Positions 53,401 to 59,400 of a stretch of DNA of 64,000 nucleotides are shown here, in pieces. The notes beneath the pieces are model-generated. The model did not search any database. It worked only from the letters and a program-made list of their open reading frames with translations, and was not told the origin of the DNA. The first letter of the stretch is position 1, and the number at the start of each line of letters is the position of its first letter. The translations under genes were made by a program, and so were the position numbers. This DNA comes from Streptomyces bottropensis ATCC 25435 (GTDB taxonomy: Bacteria; Actinomycetota; Actinomycetes; Streptomycetales; Streptomycetaceae). Location: NCBI RefSeq assembly GCF_000383595.1, contig NZ_KB911581.1, positions 4,620,496 to 4,684,495 on the forward strand, read 5' to 3'.

Positions 53401-56400
53401 TCGAGCGCGGCAGCCCGAGCGCGATCACCTTCTCGGGACCGGCGCCCCGCGCGAGCAGCAGCCGGGCCATCCGGTCGCAGCGCTCGTCGAGTTCGGCATA
53501 GGTGAGGCTCTGCGCGCCGAAGACGAGAGCGGTCTCGTCCGGGGTCCGGGCGGCCTGCGCGGCCAGCATGTCCGCCACCGTCTCGTGCGGCACGGGCTGC
53601 CGCTGCTCCGCCTCCTCGCGGGCGAGTGCGACGGCCTCGGCGGGCAGCAGGGAGTCCAGCGAGCCGACAGGCGCGTGCGGGTCGGCCACCAGACGGCCGA
53701 CCAGCAGCACGAAGCGGTCCAACAGGCTCTGCGCGTAGGCGCCGTCCAGCAGGTCGGGCCGGTAGGCGAGGGTGGCCCGCACGCGGTCGCCGGGCGTGAC
53801 GACCAGGTTCGCCGGGTAGTGCGTGGCGTCCACGTTGGCCACGGCCGTCGCACCGTGCCGTTCGCGCAGTTCGGCCAGCCGCTCGTCGGTGTCGGCGTTG
53901 CGCAGCACGAACAGTGTGTCGAACAGGCGCCGATGACCCGACTCGGCCTGGAGCACACCGAGGCCCATGTGCTCGTACGGCATGACCTCCAGCCGCTCGC
54001 CCTGGATGCGGCGCAGCAGAGCGAGGACCGGCTCGCGCGGGTCGAAGGCGATGCGCGCGGGCACGGTGTTGAGGAACATGCCGATGACGTTCTCGACGTC
54101 CGGCACCTCGCTGGGCCGCCCGGCGACCGTGGTACCGAACGCGATGTCGGTACGGCCCGTGGCGCCGGCCAGGACCAGTCCCCAGGCCGCGTTGAGCACG
54201 GTGTTGAGGGTCAGACCGTGGGTGCGTGCGGTGTCCCGCAGCCGCTCCGCGACCGTCACGTCCAGGACCGCGTCCAACTGCTCCGGGATCACGGGCTCCC
54301 GCCCCCGGTCCTCGGCGGCCGGCACCAGCAGCGTGGGCTCCTCGAAACCGGACAGGGCCGCCCGCCACGCCCGGGTGGCCTCGGTGTCGTCCTGCCGTTC
54401 CAGCCAGGTCAGGTAGTCGCGGTAGGAGCCGGGGCGGGCGAGGCCCGCCGGGTCGCCGCCGCTCTCGTACAGCGCGAACAGCTGCTCCAGGAACAGCCAG
54501 GCCGACCAGCCGTCCCACAGGATCAGATGACGGCCGACGACCAGCCGGTCGCCGCGCTCCTCGCCGAGCCGTACCAGCAGCATCCGCAAGAGCAGGGGGC
54601 GGGTGAGGTCGAAGCGCCGGGCGCGTGAGTCGTCCAGCAACTCCCGCATCCTGCGGTCCTGTTCGGCGGCCGGGAGCCCGGTGAGATCCACCTCGGTCAG
54701 CGGGTCGGCGGCGTCCCGCACGATGAACTGCACCGGCCGGCGCAGCCCTTCGCTGGTGAACCCGGCCCGCAGGCTGGGGTTGCGGGCCAGCAGGGTGCGC
54801 ACGGCCGCCGACAGCCGCTCGGCGTCCACGCGGTCGGCGAAGTCGAAGGACTCGTGGACCGTGTAGACGTCCAGGGAGCTGTCGTCGAAGTTCGAGTGGA
54901 AGAACAGGCCCTCCTGGAGCGGGGCGAGGGGCCACACGTCCTCGATCCGGCCCGGCGCGAGCCGCTCGACGCGCTCCCGCTCCTCCTCGGTCAGCGCGAA
55001 CGCGGACGCCGCGGGGGTGCCGTCCGCGGTCGTCTCGTCGAGGGCGGCCGTCGCCGCGAGCGCCGCCGGGGTGCGGTGCTCGAACACCTCGCGCGGGCCG
55101 ATCACCAGCCCCGCGCGGCGGGCCCGGCTGGACACGGCGATCGAGCTGATGCTGTCGCCGCCCAGCAGGAAGAAGTCGTCGTCGACGCCGACATCGGAGA
55201 GCTTCAGCACGGCCGCGAAGATCTCGACGAGCACCTGCTCCCGGGGGTTGCCCGGGGCGCGGGTGACGGTACCGCGTACGGCCTGCGGGGCGGGCAGCGC
55301 GGCCCGGTCCAGCTTGCCGCTCGGGGTGAGCGGCAGGGTGTCGAGGAGCACCCAGGCACCCGGAACCATGGGGGCGGGGAGCGCGTCGGCCAGGGCCTCG
55401 CGGAGGCCGCTCGCGTCGGTGGTGCCTGCGGTGGTGCCTGTGGTGGTGCCTCCGAACGGGACGACGTAGGCGACCAGCGCGTCCTCGCGTACCGTCACGG
55501 CGGCCTGCGCGACCTCCGGCAGCCGGACGAGGGCCGCCTCGATCTCGCCGAGTTCGATCCGGTTGCCGCGCAGCTTGACCTGCCGGTCCGTGCGGCCCAG
55601 GTACTCGATCACCCCGTCCGCGCGCCGCCGGACCAGGTCACCGGTGCGGTACATCCGGCTGCCGGGCGGTCCGTACGGGTCGGCGGTGAAGCGCTCGGCG
55701 GTCAGCGCCGGGCGGGCGTGGTAGCCGCGCGCGAGCTGGACGCCGGTCAGGTACAGCTCACCCGGGACGCCGTCGGGGGCGGGCCGCAGACAGGCGTCCA
55801 GGACCCGCAGGCCGGTGTTCCACACGGGGCGCCCGATGGGCACCGCGGCGCCCCGGTCCTCGTCGGGGGCGTACGGGTGGTACGTGACGTCCACGGCCGC
55901 CTCGGTCGGCCCGTACAGGTTGTGCAGCGGAACGCCGGTGAGCGCGTGCCAGCGGCTCGCGGCGGCGATCGGGAGCGCCTCGCCGCTGCTCAGCACACGG
56001 CGCAGGGACGCGGACCAGGTGGGGTCGGCGGTGACCTCGTCGTGCCGGAGGAAGGCCTCCAGCATCGACGGCACGAAGTGCAGGGTCGTCACGGCCTGTT
56101 CGCGGACGAGTCCCGCCAGGTAGGCGGGGTCGCGGTGGCCGTCCGGGCGGGCGAGCACCACGGTCGCGCCCGCGAGGAGCGGCCAGAAGAACTCCCACAC
56201 GGACACGTCGAAGCTGGACGGCGTCTTCTGCAGCACCCGGTCGTCGGCCCCGAGCCCGTACTCGCCCTGCGTCCAGGCGAGCCGGTTCACGACGGCGCGG
56301 TGGGTGACGACGACGCCCTTGGGCAGGCCGGTCGAGCCGGAGGTGTAGATGAGGTAGGCGGGGTCGTCGGGGCGTGCGGGGACCGGAGGCTGCCCGGCGG

Positions 56401-59400
56401 GCGGTTCGTGGTCGGGGACGTCGAGCAGCAGCACGGCAGGAGCCCGCTCGGGCAGCCAGCCGGCCGTGGCCGACAGCGTGATGACGGTCGTGGCGCCCGA
56501 GTCGGTGAGCATGTGGGTCACCCGGTCCGCCGGATAGTCCAGGTCCACCGGCAGATAGGCGGCGCCCGACTTCAGCACGCCCAGCAGCGCCACCATCAGC
56601 TCCGCCGAACGCGGCACGGCGACCGCCACGAAGGTGCCCGGCCGGGCGCCCCGACCGCGCAGCCGTACGGCCAACTTCTCTGCTCGGGCGTCGAGTTCGG
56701 CGTAGCTCAGCCGCTCGCCCTCGAAGACGACGGCCGTCGCGTCGGGCGTCCTGGCGACCTGCGCCGCGAAGCCCTCCGCCAGGGTGTGTTCCGCGACGAG
56801 GCGCTCCTCGCCGGCGGGGTGGGCGCGCAGGGCCTCGTCGGGGGAGAGGAGTTCGACGGAGGCGGCCGCGCGGTCCGGTGCCTCGGCGATGGCCTCCAGG
56901 ACACGGGCCAGACGGTCGCCCAGCGCGCGCACGGTGTCCCCGTCGAGACGCTCCGCGTGGTGCTTGAGCCGCAGGTCGAGCCGTCGGCCGGGCTTCACGA
57001 CGAGGGCGAGGGGGTAGTGCACGGCGTCGTGGAAGGCGTCGCCGGTGATGCGCACGGTGCCCGAGGCGTCCTGGAGGTCGGTCTCGGCGGGGTAGTTCTC
57101 GAACACCACCAGGGTGTCGAAGAGTTCCCCGGAGCCCGCGTGCCCGGTGAGCCGCTGGATCTCGGCGAGACCGAGATGCTGGTGGTCCAGCAGCCGGGCC
57201 TGCTCCTCCTGGAGCCGGACGAGCAGCGCCCCCAGGGACTCCCGGGAGGTCCAACGGAAGCGGGTCGGCAGGGTGTTGATGAACAGGCCCACCATGGACG
57301 CGATGCCCTCGACCTCGCCGTCGCGACCGGAGACCGTGGTGCCGAACACGACGTCGTCGCGGCCGGTCAGTCTGCCGAGCAGCAGACCCCAGGCGCCCTG
57401 GACGACCGTGCCGAGGGTGACCCCGCGCTCCCGGGCCCGCTCGGCGAGCCGCGCGGTGGTCCGCTCGGACAGCTCCACCCGTACGTGCTCCGGTCGCACG
57501 GGAGCCGTGTCGGCCGGGGTGCCGACCAGCCGCGTCGGCTCCTCCAGCCCGGCGAGCGCGTCGAGCCAGGCGCCACGGGCCGCGTCGCGGTCCTGCGCGG
57601 CGAGGCGGCGCAGGAAGCCCCGGTAGGGGGCGACATCGGCAAGCGGGGGCGCGTCGGTGCCGTAGAACGCCATCAGTTCGCGGTGCAGCACCGGCAACGA
57701 CCAGCCGTCGGACACGATGTGATGGAACGTCAGCACGAGGCGGCTGCGTTCCTCGCCGAGGCGGACCAGGGCGCAGCGCAGCAGGGGCGGCGCGGCCAGG
57801 TCGAAGCCCCGGGCCCGCTCGTCGGCTGCCACCGCGTCGCCGAGCGCCTCGCGGACCGCGCCGTCCTGCGCCGACAGGTCGACCTCCCGCCACGGAAGCT
57901 CGGCGTCCCGCGTGATGATCTGCACCGGGGTACCATCCGGGCGCTGCCGGAACGCGGCCCGCAGCGGCGCGTGCCGGTTCAGCAGGCCCTGCGCGGCCCG
58001 GCGCAGCACCGTGCCGTCGACGGGCCCGGCGAGGTCCAGGACCTGCTGGACGACATAGGTGTCCCCGTCGGCGCCGCCGGTCAGGGAGTGGAAGAAGAAA
58101 CCCTGCTGGAGCGGGGTGAGCGGCAGCAGTTCCTCGACCGGCAGCGGGCGCGTGCCCTGGATCTCGGCGAGTTCGGTGTCGTCGACCTGCACGAGCGGTG
58201 CGTCGGCGGTGTGTTCGGTGACCCGCTCGACGGCGGCCTCGGCCAGCGCCTCGACCGTGCGGTGCCGGAACACGTCACGGGTGGTGAGCCTCAGGCCCGA
58301 CTCCCGTGCGCGGATGAGGAGTTGGATGGCACTGATGCTGTCGCCGCCGAGTGCGAGGAAGTCGTCCTCGGCCGTCACGGCCTCCAGCCCGAGCACCTCC
58401 GCGTACAGCGCGCACAACAGCTTCTCGCGGGGGGTGCGCGGGGCGCGGCCGGCGCTCATGGCGGCGTGGTCCGGGGCCGGCAGCGCCCTCGCGTCGATCT
58501 TGCCGCTGGGGGTGACCGGCAGGGCGTGCAGCGGGACGAAGGCCGAGGGGACCATGTAGTCGGGCAGCCACTCGGCGGCGTGACCGCGCAGGGTCCGCAT
58601 GAGGGCGGCTACGTCACGGAAGGGCGCCGGCCGGTTGGCGTGCGGATGCGCGCCGGCCGTCCGGTACAGCGGCCCGAAGGGCCCGTCGAGGACGAACACG
58701 GCGTCGAACGCGCCGTCGTCGGCGCTGCCGTTCCAGGTGAGCGCGGCCCGGTAGCCGTGCTCCGCCGCCAGCGCGTGCACGTCCTCCGGATCGACCCCCG
58801 AGGCCGCCTCCCTGCTGCTGCCGTCCAGCCGCCGCAGGTCCGCCAGGTCGTCCGCGAGGCGCGCGTTGGGCACACCGGCGAGGCGTATCCCGATCGGCCG
58901 CCCGGCCAGCAGCTCACCGAGTCCGGCGAGTCCGCCGACGGCCGCCCAGTCGGTCTGCGGCAGCTCCCGGGCCGCCGCCGGAGTTCCCGGGCGCAGCACG
59001 ACGTCGTACCGGTACCGGCTCAGTTCGTTGTGGTGCGTGGCCCGCTTGATCCGGATCTCCGCATCGAAGCCGTCGAGAGCGGCGAAGAAGTCCGGGTCGA
59101 GGAGGAGTTCGCCCTCCCAGCGCACGGACCGCTCGACGGCCGTCCGCAGCGCGCTCTTGTCCTCGTTCTCGCCCTCGGCGCCGGTCGCCCGCCGGGTCTC
59201 CACGGCCGCGCGCAGGGTGCGCAGCAGCCGCAGGTTGCGGACGTCGCCGACGAAGATCCGGCCGCCGGGGGCCAGCAGGCCCGCCACCTGGCGCAGTACG
59301 TCGGCGAGATAGTCGCCGCCGGGGAAGTACTGGGCGACGGAGTTGATGACGACCGTGTCGAAGTACCCGGTGGGAAGACCGGTGGTGTCGTGGGCGGGCT

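Noticed and set aside
42803..54628. Very long plus-strand open frame (3941 codons) opposite the NRPS
   Set aside because: It is the antisense shadow of the high-GC NRPS gene. The product is low-complexity Gly/Arg/Val-rich with no domains, while the minus strand encodes all NRPS motifs.
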